A DNA stretch of 64,000 nt from Sphaerochaeta associata. Lineage in GTDB: Bacteria > Spirochaetota > Spirochaetia > Sphaerochaetales > Sphaerochaetaceae. The notes under the pieces are model-generated. The model saw nothing but the letters and a program-made list of their open reading frames with translations, did not search any database and was not told where the DNA came from. The stretch lies in assembly GCF_022869165.1 (NCBI RefSeq), contig NZ_CP094929.1, positions 1,736,001-1,800,000 on the forward strand, written 5' to 3'. Positions 26,767-35,259 of the stretch are shown piece by piece; position 1 is the first letter of the stretch, and each line of letters begins with the position of its first letter. A program made the position numbers and the translations under genes.

Positions 26767-27831
26767 ATGAATAAAATTGTCCTTCATGCCACAGACCTTG
26801 ACGGGTATCTCAAGGATTCGGATAAAGAAAAGATTGCACATGTCGATGAGCTGTACAAGAAATCTTTGTACCATTGCTCGATTCTTGAGAGTGCAAGCGA
26901 TGTGATGCAGCTTGAGGAAGCCCGCAAAGGATTGGTCGAAAGCGCTGGAGAAATCGGTCGCTTTCTGAAGAACATCTGTGCCGAAGAACCGAATATTCAC
27001 GTGTATTCGTTCGAGACGCCCCAGGAGCAGCACGGCCAGGCCAGCCGCCTCATAGCAAAGCTTCGCGATCCGTCAACCGGGCATGAGGAGTTCCTCTACT
27101 ATATCCAGCGTGCGTATGAGATGCTCTTCTCCCATGTATATGCCGATGCCGCACTCCCTACCAAACGATCGATCATCACCAAGACTCCGGTCACCGATCC
27201 TGTACGCAATTATGCAGTGCATAGAATTCCTGATGTCGACTCGTTCATTCACAACAGCGTCATGTGCGTGATGCTCAGGGGGGCGTTGCTGCCGAGCATG
27301 ATTCTCAGCAAGGAGATCCAGGAGTACTCCTCCAACGACTTCGTCACTCCTTTCGCTCTGTTCAAGATCAAGCGTGATGATTCAAAGAAGGAGTCCAACA
27401 TGGATTATATCCTGGATCTGGACAAGTCTTACTTCGATCTTGCATCCTTGAACGACAAGGACTTGATCTTCGCCGACCCGATGAATGCCACCGGAGGTTC
27501 ACTGGTGACAATCGTAAAGTACCTGAAGGACAACAACGTTCAGCCCAGGTCGGTTAAATTCATCAATGTCATCAGCGCACTGAAGGGTTCGTTGCGTATC
27601 GCCCGAGCCATTGAAGGTGCCCAAGTGTATACCCTGTGGATGGACCCCGTGCTTAACGACGCAGCCTACATCCTCCCCGGCCTCGGTGATGCCGGTGACC
27701 GGCTCAACGGCAAGGACGAGCACGACAATCCCCGCAACATCATACAATTGGTGGCCGACTACGGAAGTTCAATCACCAACCTCTACCGCTCACAGGTGAG
27801 GGAGATTGAGAAGACTGTATTAGAAAACTGA
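26767..27831 (+). CDS. Uracil phosphoribosyltransferase-like protein with N-terminal extension
   Basis: A 354-residue protein. The C-terminal about 220 residues carry UPRT motifs: ADPMNATGGSL (PRPP loop, about 238-248) and AAYILPGLGDAGDRLNG (uracil-binding). Ordinary UPRT is about 209 residues; here about 130 extra N-terminal, mostly helical residues precede the domain. If active it would make UMP from uracil and PRPP, which fits the uridine phosphorylase elsewhere in the window; substrate may differ. AGGAG SD. It is followed by the lipoprotein gene with overlapping TGATG. Confidence 0.8.
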   Translation: MNKIVLHATDLDGYLKDSDKEKIAHVDELYKKSLYHCSILESASDVMQLEEARKGLVESAGEIGRFLKNICAEEPNIHVYSFETPQEQHGQASRLIAKLRDPSTGHEEFLYYIQRAYEMLFSHVYADAALPTKRSIITKTPVTDPVRNYAVHRIPDVDSFIHNSVMCVMLRGALLPSMILSKEIQEYSSNDFVTPFALFKIKRDDSKKESNMDYILDLDKSYFDLASLNDKDLIFADPMNATGGSLVTIVKYLKDNNVQPRSVKFINVISALKGSLRIARAIEGAQVYTLWMDPVLNDAAYILPGLGDAGDRLNGKDEHDNPRNIIQLVADYGSSITNLYRSQVREIEKTVLEN

Positions 27832-28409
27832 TGAAAAAACTTCTGCTGCTCGTACTCAGTTCGTCACTGTTGCTCGTCTCCTGCCGATCCTATCAGGCGG
27901 CCAGACTGGCAGGACTGGGGTATGAGCAGTTGCAATCTCGCAATTTTGCATCTGCCGGCGCGTCGTTTGCCGAGGCAAGCGACAAGGATAGCAACAATCA
28001 TACCTATCGCTACAACCACCTTCTCTCGCTCTTTCTCCAAGGTGACTATGATCAGGTCATTTCACTCAGTGAAAATGCCTTTGAAACGTTTAGCTTCAAT
28101 CTCTCATTTTTACTACTGAAAGCCCAAGCACATGCACAGAAGGAGGAGTATCCAAAAGCGCTGGAAACGTACGATCGAATATTCGCCCTCGATCGTGCAT
28201 CGTATGAGACACAAGCTGATGTGATGGAAGCTGCTCTCACTTGGAACGAAACTGAAAGTGCAAAGCATCTGGCCCTCGGCCTGTTGCAGGAGAAAGCGTA
28301 TGAGAAGCGGGCTTTGACGGTATTGAGCCGGTTGTCAGGAGATAATTCCTGGTATGCACTCGCCCTCTCCTTCCTTACGAAGGAAGGGCAAGCAGAAGAC
28401 CTGCAGTAG
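27831..28409 (+). CDS. TPR-type lipoprotein
   Basis: A 192-residue protein with a lipoprotein signal (MKKLLLLVLSSSLLLVSC; Cys 18 would be lipidated) and four to five helical hairpins resembling tetratricopeptide repeats (ARLAGLGYEQLQSRNFASAG, LLLKAQAHAQKEEYPKALETYDRIF). Probably a periplasmic adaptor or assembly protein. It starts in the stop of the UPRT gene, so expression is coupled. Its last 35 nt overlap the chromate-transporter gene on the other strand. Confidence 0.85.
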   Translation: MKKLLLLVLSSSLLLVSCRSYQAARLAGLGYEQLQSRNFASAGASFAEASDKDSNNHTYRYNHLLSLFLQGDYDQVISLSENAFETFSFNLSFLLLKAQAHAQKEEYPKALETYDRIFALDRASYETQADVMEAALTWNETESAKHLALGLLQEKAYEKRALTVLSRLSGDNSWYALALSFLTKEGQAEDLQ

Positions 28410-28920
28410 CTCCGATCACTATCCAGATCAGAGGATGCACCTTCTTAAACCGTAACACCAGAACAACCAGTACTGCGAACAATACAGCTTCCTTCACCTT
28501 GAGAGTGTGCTCGAAAAACAGTGTCACCGACAACAATCTCAATCCGGCAAAGGTGATCAAGCCCACCACCGCTGGCCTTAATGCGTAAAAGGCATCCTTG
28601 ACGTAGAGGTTCTTATCGAACTTACCCAAGAACCGGGCGATGAAAATAATAATTATCACGCTGGGGGTTACTTCCCCCAAGGTGGCTATGAGACCACCCA
28701 ATGCACCTGCAGCCTGATAGCCGGCAAACGTTGCCATGTTGATCCCGATCGGACCGGGTGTTGACTCGCTTACGGCAATCATGTCGGCAATGGTCTTTGC
28801 CGTCAACCAATGGGGATGCGTCTGGGCAAGCGTATAAAGAAACGGGAGGGTTGCCAGACCTCCTCCGATGGAGAAGAGTCCGATCTTGAAGAACTCCCAG
28901 AACAGCTGAAGATATATCAT
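28375..28920 (-). CDS. Chromate transporter half-protein (ChrA family), second subunit
   Basis: A 181-residue membrane protein of the short-chain CHR family, in which two half-size proteins form the transporter. The N-terminal FFKIGLFSIGGGLATLPFL and SESTPGPIGINMATFAGYQ are the family signature. About five to six helices. I start at MIYLQLFWEFF because it overlaps the previous stop as ATGA; longer N-termini would run through the upstream gene. Substrate may be chromate or another anion; not decided by sequence. Confidence 0.88.
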   Translation of the reverse strand: MIYLQLFWEFFKIGLFSIGGGLATLPFLYTLAQTHPHWLTAKTIADMIAVSESTPGPIGINMATFAGYQAAGALGGLIATLGEVTPSVIIIIFIARFLGKFDKNLYVKDAFYALRPAVVGLITFAGLRLLSVTLFFEHTLKVKEAVLFAVLVVLVLRFKKVHPLIWIVIGATAGLLLALPS

Positions 28921-29471
28921 CGAACCCTCCGTTTTACGCCCTGTACACTCAAGCCGAAAAAGATGGCGAATAGCACTATTACTACCGGTGATACCGACAA
29001 AAAGAATGTAGAGAGCACCACCGCCAGATAAAACAAAACGGTTGGGAGGTCGATCAGGCTTTTTTTTGCAAGCGATAGTACCGATTGTGTTATCAAGGCG
29101 CAAACTGCAACCCGTATGCCTCCAAATGCATGTTGAACCCAGACATTTTCCTGAACATGAAACAGGATGGTCGCCAGCAACGTGATGATGAGAAGCGATG
29201 GGCTCACCTCGCCCAAGGTTGCAGCAATGGCTCCAGCGATGCCACGTTTTCGGTATCCGATCATGGTGGCGGTATTAACTGCAATAATGCCCGGCGTGCA
29301 TTGCCCGATGGCATAGATGTCCAGCACCTCTTCCTCGGTCACCCAATTGTGTTTGGTGATGACCTCACGTTGAAGCATGGGAAGCATGGCGTAGCCGCCG
29401 CCGAAGGTCAGTCCTCCTATCCTGAAAAACGAGATGTACAAATCCCACAGGCTTGTTGAGTTGGACTTCAT
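28917..29471 (-). CDS. Chromate transporter half-protein (ChrA family), first subunit
   Basis: A 184-residue partner of the following gene: FFRIGGLTFGGGYAMLPML, GQCTPGIIAVNTATMIGYR and LGEVSPSLLII match the CHR domain. The ATG overlaps the rnhA stop (ATGA), and its own stop overlaps the next ATG, so three genes form one tightly coupled operon. The pairing of two dissimilar half-proteins is usual for short-chain CHR systems. Confidence 0.88.
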   Translation of the reverse strand: MKSNSTSLWDLYISFFRIGGLTFGGGYAMLPMLQREVITKHNWVTEEEVLDIYAIGQCTPGIIAVNTATMIGYRKRGIAGAIAATLGEVSPSLLIITLLATILFHVQENVWVQHAFGGIRVAVCALITQSVLSLAKKSLIDLPTVLFYLAVVLSTFFLSVSPVVIVLFAIFFGLSVQGVKRRVR

Positions 29472-29917
29472 ACCAAGGCATCCATCGCTTGACGTACCAA
29501 CTGGTCGCACCGCTCGTTGCCCTCGATGCCCGCATGTCCCTTCACCCAGTTCCATTGGACGGGAAGACTTGCATTGAGACGGTCGAGTTCCACCCAATAT
29601 TCCTTATTCTTCACCGGATCCTTGGCTGCAGTCCTCCAGCCGTTGACCTTCCATTTCTTGATCCAACTGGTGATGCCGTTCTTCACATACTGGCTGTCCG
29701 TGTTGATCACAATGGCTTTTGCTCCCAGCGGCCGGCAGGCCTTCAACGCCTCGATCACCGCAGTGAGTTCCATACGATTGTTTGTGGTATCACGTTCGCT
29801 GCCGCTTGACTCTTTCTCGAATGCTCCATCAGCCTTCAATACATACGCCCATCCGCCAGGCCCCGGATTGCCTAGACACCCACCATCGGTATAGATCTCA
29901 ATTTGGTTGTACATCAT
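29468..29917 (-). CDS. rnhA: Ribonuclease HI
   Basis: Degrades RNA in RNA-DNA hybrids. It has 149 residues, the usual length. Catalytic residues visible: Asp in IYTDGGCLGNPGPGGWA, Glu in NNRMELTAVIEAL, Asp in INTDSQYVKNGI, and the late Asp in NERCDQLV, with WVKGHAG and the basic protrusion KKWKVNGWRT. The start is ATGATG (29917); there is no SD, and the -10 hexamer ends 7 nt upstream, so a leaderless mRNA is predicted. Confidence 0.94.
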   Translation of the reverse strand: MMYNQIEIYTDGGCLGNPGPGGWAYVLKADGAFEKESSGSERDTTNNRMELTAVIEALKACRPLGAKAIVINTDSQYVKNGITSWIKKWKVNGWRTAAKDPVKNKEYWVELDRLNASLPVQWNWVKGHAGIEGNERCDQLVRQAMDALV

Positions 29918-29924
29918 AGGGCGG

Positions 29925-29953
29925 ATAGTAATATAGAGGCCGGTTGTGGTCAA
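29925..29953 (-). promoter_or_regulatory. Promoter predicted to give a leaderless rnhA mRNA
   Basis: TTGACC (29948-29953), 17-bp spacer, TACTAT (29925-29930), then 7 nt to the first ATG at 29917. This is the best -35/-10 pair among the leaderless set. Confidence 0.65.
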
Positions 29954-29965
29954 CCATGCTAACTC

Positions 29966-29995
29966 TTGACAGAAGGTTGGACAACTCCGTAGGAT
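29966..29995 (+). promoter_or_regulatory. Promoter of the B12 riboswitch operon
   Basis: TTGACA (29966-29971), 18-bp spacer, TAGGAT (29990-29995); transcription would start near 30002 at the head of the riboswitch. GGACAAC (29979-29985) and GTTGTCC (29999-30005) form an inverted repeat around the -10. Confidence 0.55.
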
Positions 29996-29997
29996 AA

Positions 29998-30145
29998 GGT
30001 TGTCCATGCCAAGGGAAAGGGGTACAAGCCCCTGCGGTCCCGCCACTGTAGAGGCTGGGAATCTGCAAAAAGAGACACTGCAAGAATTTGTAATGCGGGA
30101 AGTCGCAGATTCTGGGTATGCCTGAGCCAGGAGACCTGACATGGA
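29998..30145 (+). ncRNA. Cobalamin riboswitch aptamer
   Basis: Contains the conserved core of adenosylcobalamin-type riboswitches: AAGGGAAAGGGG near the 5' side, GCGGTCCCGCCACTGTAGAGG in the middle with the GCCACTG core, and GAGCCAGGAGACCTGAC (the B12 box) at 30124-30140. The arrangement and the downstream BtuFCD-type genes agree. Boundaries are approximate. Confidence 0.92.
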
Positions 30146-30176
30146 TAATTTCCGACGACCTACGGAGTATAGGTCA

Positions 30177-30208
30177 GGGTATGTTCCATGCCCATATTAT
30201 GAAGGGGC
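30177..30208 (+). promoter_or_regulatory. Expression platform: alternative hairpins controlling the SD
   Basis: GGGTATG (30177-30183) can pair with CATGCCC (30187-30193) around a 3-nt loop. Alternatively, GCCC (30190-30193) can pair with GGGC (30205-30208), which is part of the SD (AAGGGG) of the gene at 30212. The two are mutually exclusive, so control is likely at translation initiation. Confidence 0.5.
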
Positions 30209-30211
30209 GTT

Positions 30212-31084
30212 ATGCACAATCACTCATACAAACACTTTCTCCTCGTTTTCTCCTTATTTCTCTGCCTCATCCTTCCCCGACTTGCAGCAAGAGGGGCCGA
30301 GGAACAACCGATGGAGCAACAGCAGTTGAGGATTGTCAGTCTTTCACCTAATGTAACCGAGACCATCTTCGCCTTGGACGCCGGTGAATTATTGGTCGGA
30401 AGAAGCGATTACTGCAACTATCCCGAGACTGCAACTACGCTTCCCTCGGTGGGGACGTTGTACAACCCTTCACTTGAGATGCTTCTTTCTCTTGAGCCGA
30501 ATCTGGTCATCAGCAGCGCATTTGTACCCGAACAGTTCCTGGATGCTGTTAAGAAAGCAGGAATCGATGTCTTGACCCTCGAAACCCAACAGGATTTTCA
30601 AGGGACCTACACCCTCATCCGTGAAATTGCCCGTCGTACGGGCAAGGACGCCGAAGCCGAGTTGATGATCCTTTCCATGCAAAATGTAGTACGCAACGTT
30701 GTACTGAAGACTCAACAATCAGCTAAGCCTACCGTCTATGTAGCCTTGGACTTCGGTTCTTTCGATTCAAGCGCCACCAAGGGGACGTTTCTCAGTGAAA
30801 TGGTCAGCCTTGCCGGAGGCATCAACATAGCTGATGACGCACAAAACTGGACATACAGCAAAGAGCTTCTGATGTCCCACGATCCCCAGGTAATCCTGCT
30901 CAGTCCCAGATGGGGGGAGACAGGGGAGCAGACGCTCAAGGAATTTACCACCACAAAACCGTATGCAGATTTGAGCGGCACCATCAGGATCTTCGATGCA
31001 GACCTCATCAGCAGGCAAGGCCCCCGCAGCGCCCAGGCTCTGGAGGAACTCTATAATCTGATACATCAGGAGCAGATGCAATGA
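30212..31084 (+). CDS. btuF: Cobalamin-type ABC transporter substrate-binding protein
   Basis: Periplasmic binding protein of the BtuF/FhuD class (290 residues). An N-terminal signal (residues about 8-27) is followed by IVSLSPNVTETIFALDAGELLVGRSDYCNYP, the BtuF-like hallmark, and a second lobe after a long helix. The cobalamin riboswitch directly upstream makes B12 or a corrinoid the likely ligand. The stop overlaps the permease ATG (ATGA). Confidence 0.9.
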   Translation: MHNHSYKHFLLVFSLFLCLILPRLAARGAEEQPMEQQQLRIVSLSPNVTETIFALDAGELLVGRSDYCNYPETATTLPSVGTLYNPSLEMLLSLEPNLVISSAFVPEQFLDAVKKAGIDVLTLETQQDFQGTYTLIREIARRTGKDAEAELMILSMQNVVRNVVLKTQQSAKPTVYVALDFGSFDSSATKGTFLSEMVSLAGGINIADDAQNWTYSKELLMSHDPQVILLSPRWGETGEQTLKEFTTTKPYADLSGTIRIFDADLISRQGPRSAQALEELYNLIHQEQMQ

Positions 31085-32061
31085 GGCGGATGCTGGTCCC
31101 AGCCTTGACAGCGACAATTTTACTCTTAATGTTGCTCTCCCTTACCCTCGGACCTTCAAACATTCGTCTCTCCGATACTGTATCCATTCTCATGGGAAAA
31201 ACTGCACCGGCCAATAAGGCTTACATCATTCTTCAGCTCAGGCTTCCCAGAATTCTCTCCTCCTTTTTCACCGGAGCAATCCTGGGTCTCAGCGGTGCAG
31301 TGTTTCAAGCTGCTCTGCGCAATCCTATGGCCGACCCCTTTATTCTGGGAATCAGCTCGGGAGCTTCCTTCGGCGTTGCCGTTGCCCTTTTCATCGGCAT
31401 GGCCCCTCTGTTCGGCTTTCCTGTCAGTGCACTGGTGGGAGCGCTTGGTACAACGTTGTGCATCGTTGGACTCGCTTCACGTCGCAAAAGCAGCAGCACC
31501 ACACTGTTGCTTACCGGGGTCGCAGTCAACTATATCCTCTCATCTGCCATGACGTTGCTCATGTTCCTTCACAAGGAGCAGTACCAAAGAATTCTCTACT
31601 GGACTTTGGGAAGTTTCTCAATGAGCACCTATGCCCAGGTTGTTGTGGTACTCATTGCTTGGATTGTCCTCTTCATTCCGCTCTCTTTGAAGCACCGCAG
31701 TATGGATATGCTCCTGCTCGACGAGCTATCCGCTCGAGCAGGCGGACTCTCGGTAAAAAGAACCCGTCTGGGCCTCTTGCTGCTCGCCTCTTTCTCCACC
31801 TCCCTCTGTGTCTCCTACTTCGGTGTAATCGGGTTCATCGGCTTGATGGCACCGCATGCAACCCGGCTTATGGTCGGGCCGAAGCATCGACACCTGCTGC
31901 TTCCCTCCAGTTTACTGGGCGGTTTGCTTTTGCTCTCCAGTGATACCATATCGAGAATGTTACTGCCCTCGGGAGAGCTTCCCGTGGGTATCATAACCAG
32001 TTTGTTGGGGGTTCCTCTCTTTATTTACCTGCTTCGCAGAGGAAGGTACTTCTATGGTTAG
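31081..32061 (+). CDS. btuC: FecCD-family ABC transporter permease
   Basis: Ten-helix permease of the BtuC/FecCD family (326 residues). Motifs: LRLPRILSSFFTGAILGLSGAVFQAALRNPMADPFILG, GVAVNYILSS, FIGLMAPHATRLMVGPKHRHLLLPSSLLGG and the C-terminal LLGVPLFIYLLRR. It would import a corrinoid through the inner membrane. Overlaps both neighbours (4 and 8 nt). Confidence 0.93.
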   Translation: MRRMLVPALTATILLLMLLSLTLGPSNIRLSDTVSILMGKTAPANKAYIILQLRLPRILSSFFTGAILGLSGAVFQAALRNPMADPFILGISSGASFGVAVALFIGMAPLFGFPVSALVGALGTTLCIVGLASRRKSSSTTLLLTGVAVNYILSSAMTLLMFLHKEQYQRILYWTLGSFSMSTYAQVVVVLIAWIVLFIPLSLKHRSMDMLLLDELSARAGGLSVKRTRLGLLLLASFSTSLCVSYFGVIGFIGLMAPHATRLMVGPKHRHLLLPSSLLGGLLLLSSDTISRMLLPSGELPVGIITSLLGVPLFIYLLRRGRYFYG

Positions 32062-32824
32062 CCTCGAATTTTCCCACGTGTACGGCGGCTATGAAAGCCA
32101 GTCGGTCTTTGAGGATTTGAACCTTGCCTTCCCCAAAGGATCCTTCATCGCCCTGACCGGGCCCAACGGAAGCGGCAAGTCTACGTTGCTCAAGTTCATC
32201 TATAAACATTTGAAGCCGATCGATGGCAAGGTTTTACTTGAAGGCAGGAACGTTGCAACCATCAATCAAAAGGAGCTGGCCAAGCACCTGGGCTTTGTCC
32301 CTCAAAACGGGAAACTCGATTATGCCTTCACGGTAACCGAGGCCGTCAGCATGGGACGGTATGCCTACGGGGGGCAAGACAGCGGCCGCAGCGTCGAGCA
32401 GGCCCTCTTGGAGTGTGATATCGTACACCTTGGGGACAAGCTGGTAACAGAGCTCAGTGGAGGCGAATTGCAACGTGTTCTGCTGGCTCGTGCCCTCTGT
32501 CAACAAGGAAAGGTGTTGTTGCTTGATGAACCGGTGAACCACCTCGATGTAAAACACCAGCGCTCGATCATGGAACTGCTCTGCCGTCTGGTAGAGAAAG
32601 GGTATACGGTGATATGCGTACTGCATGACCTGTTGCTGGTGCAGATCTACAGTCAGACGACTTTGGTACTGCAAACAGGAAAGGTCGTAGCCTACGGCCC
32701 GACCGAGACGGTGTTCACCGAGACCCTGCTGCGCGATGTGTACGACATCGATGCCCACCAAGTCTATGATCCGACACTCGATCGCATGCTTTGGCTTCCT
32801 ACCTATAAGGGCTCATCGCAATGA
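32054..32824 (+). CDS. btuD: ABC transporter ATP-binding protein (B12 uptake)
   Basis: ATPase of the uptake system (256 residues): Walker A GPNGSGKST at about residues 36-44, Q-loop VPQNGKLDYAF, signature LSGGELQRV, Walker B VLLLDEPVNHLD, and H-loop VLHDL. It powers the permease at 31081. The start overlaps the permease by 8 nt; the stop overlaps the acyltransferase ATG. Confidence 0.94.
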   Translation: MVSLEFSHVYGGYESQSVFEDLNLAFPKGSFIALTGPNGSGKSTLLKFIYKHLKPIDGKVLLEGRNVATINQKELAKHLGFVPQNGKLDYAFTVTEAVSMGRYAYGGQDSGRSVEQALLECDIVHLGDKLVTELSGGELQRVLLARALCQQGKVLLLDEPVNHLDVKHQRSIMELLCRLVEKGYTVICVLHDLLLVQIYSQTTLVLQTGKVVAYGPTETVFTETLLRDVYDIDAHQVYDPTLDRMLWLPTYKGSSQ

Positions 32825-33492
32825 ATGCGTTTCGGCTTTTTCTGCACCGAACCTACCGCAGGGTGGTGAAAATCATCCTTGCCCTCTCCTATGATTTCCA
32901 GACCTGGCAGGAGTGCGAACTTCCTGCAGGTCCGAAAATCTTCTGCTCAAACCATTTCAGCAGCAGTGATGTACACTTTGTGACCACCTTGGCCGATGAC
33001 ATTATGCACATTGTCATCGGACCCGGATTTGGAATTCCGGTAGTCGGTTCATTTCTCGGCTGGACCGAGCAGATACGGGCCCTCACCAAGGAGGACCGTA
33101 AAGCGGTGGTTGCAACGGCCGTCTCCTACTTGAAAAAGGGGGAAAGCGTGTACATATTTCCTGAAGGTGCCTTGAATACACAGGAAACCTTGATGGCATT
33201 CAAGAGAGGCATTGCAGAGATATACCTCGCCTATCCCTGCCCTGTCATACCCATCGGGCTCATAGCCCCCAAACGAAGGGTAAGAAGCAAAGTCAGTCGG
33301 GCGGCAGGCAGAACCATGACGGTGGTAAGCCGCAACTACTATGCAAATATGGGCAAACCGATGGAATTCAATGCTGCCCTCTCGTTGGCAGAGGTGGATC
33401 GAGACAAGGCTTGTCAGGTAATTCTTGATGAGCTTAGCATACGAATTGATGCCTTGATTCAAGAAATCAAGACCGATAAATTCTGGAGTTGA
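32821..33492 (+). CDS. PlsC-like lysophospholipid acyltransferase
   Basis: A 223-residue acyltransferase-fold protein with the catalytic NH(x4)D motif as NHFSSSD at about residues 43-49 and the substrate motif IFPEGALNTQ at about 115-124. It could be a 1-acyl-glycerol-3-phosphate acyltransferase in phospholipid synthesis, or an acyltransferase for another alcohol. Its ATG overlaps the btuD stop, so it belongs to the riboswitch-controlled operon, an unexpected place for a phospholipid enzyme. Confidence 0.82.
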   Translation: MNAFRLFLHRTYRRVVKIILALSYDFQTWQECELPAGPKIFCSNHFSSSDVHFVTTLADDIMHIVIGPGFGIPVVGSFLGWTEQIRALTKEDRKAVVATAVSYLKKGESVYIFPEGALNTQETLMAFKRGIAEIYLAYPCPVIPIGLIAPKRRVRSKVSRAAGRTMTVVSRNYYANMGKPMEFNAALSLAEVDRDKACQVILDELSIRIDALIQEIKTDKFWS

Positions 33493-33494
33493 AC

Positions 33495-34238
33495 ATGGAT
33501 GATCTACAGAACGTATTTTCTGAATTCAAGACACAAGTGCTGGAGATAGCCGACCATGCCCAATCGGTGCAGAAACTCACCTTCAAGGCCGAACTGAAGA
33601 ATGGTACGGCTTTCAATTTCAAGTACGATGCTGATACATTCGGCCCCAAACAAGCCTATCATCCACTCTCCATTTTCAATGGCATTCTGGACATTGCCTC
33701 CGCTTTTGTTGCGGTTTGGCTGTTGGCCTCCTTCATCGTGCGCATGATGAAATCAGACACGGTGAATCTCTCCTTGCTGCTCGCCCTCTCCCTGATGGCG
33801 GCGGTCTTCGTGTTCTCATCCCTCCATCACTTCATGCACCGTGACAAGCGAAGCAGCCTTGTGTTCGCCAATCTCAAGGAAATAAGCAAGATTCTGGCTT
33901 TAGCTTTCATCAATCTCAGTATCACAGCCTTCTTTGACAGCACCAAGTTACAGCTGACACAATCCCTCTCCCTGGTTTTTGTTGCCTTGTGCCTGCTCTT
34001 CTTGTTGGGCAGAACCCAGCTTTCGCTTCAGGTCAGCCTGGCTCTCGCCGCCATTCTCCCTCTTCTCTCCCTGGTTTCTTCGCTGAGCTTTGAGAGTGTG
34101 ACCAGGGCCTTGCTTTTCAGCCTCTGGTCCATCGTTGCCCTTGTGAGCAAACAAGATTCCCGCATGCACACAACCTCGCTCTTCGCCTTGGTCGGATTGC
34201 TTTCCTTTGCATCCCAATTGAATGCCGTGATGATTTGA
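33495..34238 (+). CDS. Seven-helix membrane protein of unknown function
   Basis: A 247-residue protein. The first 55 residues are soluble; then about seven hydrophobic helices follow (roughly 58-82, 92-111, 124-147, 155-173, 175-193, 198-217, 225-247). FVFSSLHHFMHR in the second helix recalls the SxxxH metal motif of PAQR/hemolysin III proteins, but the other conserved Asp and His residues are missing, so I do not assign it. The ATG follows the acyltransferase stop by 2 nt with GGAG 6 nt upstream, making it the last gene of the B12 operon. Confidence 0.7.
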   Translation: MDDLQNVFSEFKTQVLEIADHAQSVQKLTFKAELKNGTAFNFKYDADTFGPKQAYHPLSIFNGILDIASAFVAVWLLASFIVRMMKSDTVNLSLLLALSLMAAVFVFSSLHHFMHRDKRSSLVFANLKEISKILALAFINLSITAFFDSTKLQLTQSLSLVFVALCLLFLLGRTQLSLQVSLALAAILPLLSLVSSLSFESVTRALLFSLWSIVALVSKQDSRMHTTSLFALVGLLSFASQLNAVMI

Positions 34239-34287
34239 CTTTTCAAGACCCTCTGTTGCCCCTATACTGGTAGGCAGGAGGAGCCAT

Positions 34288-35256
34288 ATGAAACTAGGAA
34301 TTCTAGGAGCCGGCAATATAGCTCGCAAAATGGCCGCTACGGTCAGTGAAATGGAACATGTCGAGGCGCATGCTGTGGCCTCTCGCGATTTGCAGAAAGC
34401 ACGCGACTTCGCCCAGAAATGGAATGTACGCAAAGCCTATGGGTCCTACGAGGAGATGCTCAGTGATCCTGAGATCGATCTCGTGTACGTATGCACCCCC
34501 CACTCCTTGCATTTTGAACATATGATGATGTGCCTTGAGAAAGGCAAGCATGTGCTGTGTGAAAAATCCTTCACCATGAATGCGGACCAAGCCAGGAAGG
34601 TGCTTGCCTATGGCAAGGAGAAGAAACTGCTCGTAGCCGAAGCCATTTGGACACGCTACCTTCCCATGCGTCTGGTGCTCGATCAAATTCTGGAACGTCG
34701 GGTCATCGGGGAACCGCACGCACTCACTGCAAACTTATGTTATCCGGTCAAGGGAGTCAAACGGCTTACCGATCCGGCCCTTGCCGGAGGAGCCCTCCTG
34801 GATGTCGGAGTCTACCCCATCAACTTTGCCATGATGGTATTCGGCAACAACATCGAGAGTATAGAATCGAGCTGCATCAAGACCGACAGCGGAGTGGATG
34901 AGTCCAATTCCATCACCCTCACTTTCAAAGGTGACAAGATGGCGGTATTGCACTCCTCCATGGTCAGCACATCGGACCGTCGCGGAGCCATCTTCGGCAG
35001 CAGGGGTTTCATCGAATTCCTCAATATCAACAATTGCGAGGGGATCAACGTCTACGATAAAGACTACAATCTGGTGGAGACTTACAAGCCTTTCAAGTTC
35101 ATTACCGGCTTCGAACACCAGGTTGAAGCATGCCGAAAGGCAATCGAGGAAGGAGAGCTTGAGTGCAAGCAAATGCCTCACAGCGAAATCATCAAAGTCA
35201 TGGAAGTGATGGATACACTGCGCTCTCAGTGGGGTATCCGCTTCCCGGGAGAGTGA
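34288..35256 (+). CDS. Gfo/Idh/MocA-family oxidoreductase
   Basis: NAD(P)-dependent dehydrogenase of sugars or related diols (322 residues). Rossmann start MKLGILGAGNIARKMA; catalytic-site motif CEKSFTMN at about residue 92 (EKP in most members, here EKS), and GGALLDVGVYPINFAMMVFG of the dihydrodiol-dehydrogenase-like subgroup with catalytic region Asp/Tyr. Very strong SD (AGGAGG). The next gene follows after 3 nt. Substrate unknown. Confidence 0.88.
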   Translation: MKLGILGAGNIARKMAATVSEMEHVEAHAVASRDLQKARDFAQKWNVRKAYGSYEEMLSDPEIDLVYVCTPHSLHFEHMMMCLEKGKHVLCEKSFTMNADQARKVLAYGKEKKLLVAEAIWTRYLPMRLVLDQILERRVIGEPHALTANLCYPVKGVKRLTDPALAGGALLDVGVYPINFAMMVFGNNIESIESSCIKTDSGVDESNSITLTFKGDKMAVLHSSMVSTSDRRGAIFGSRGFIEFLNINNCEGINVYDKDYNLVETYKPFKFITGFEHQVEACRKAIEEGELECKQMPHSEIIKVMEVMDTLRSQWGIRFPGE

Positions 35257-35259
35257 GCA

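Noticed and set aside
33495-34238. Possible PAQR/hemolysin III membership
   Set aside because: Only one of three conserved motifs (SxxxH) is present and the topology fit is loose, so I left it as unknown.
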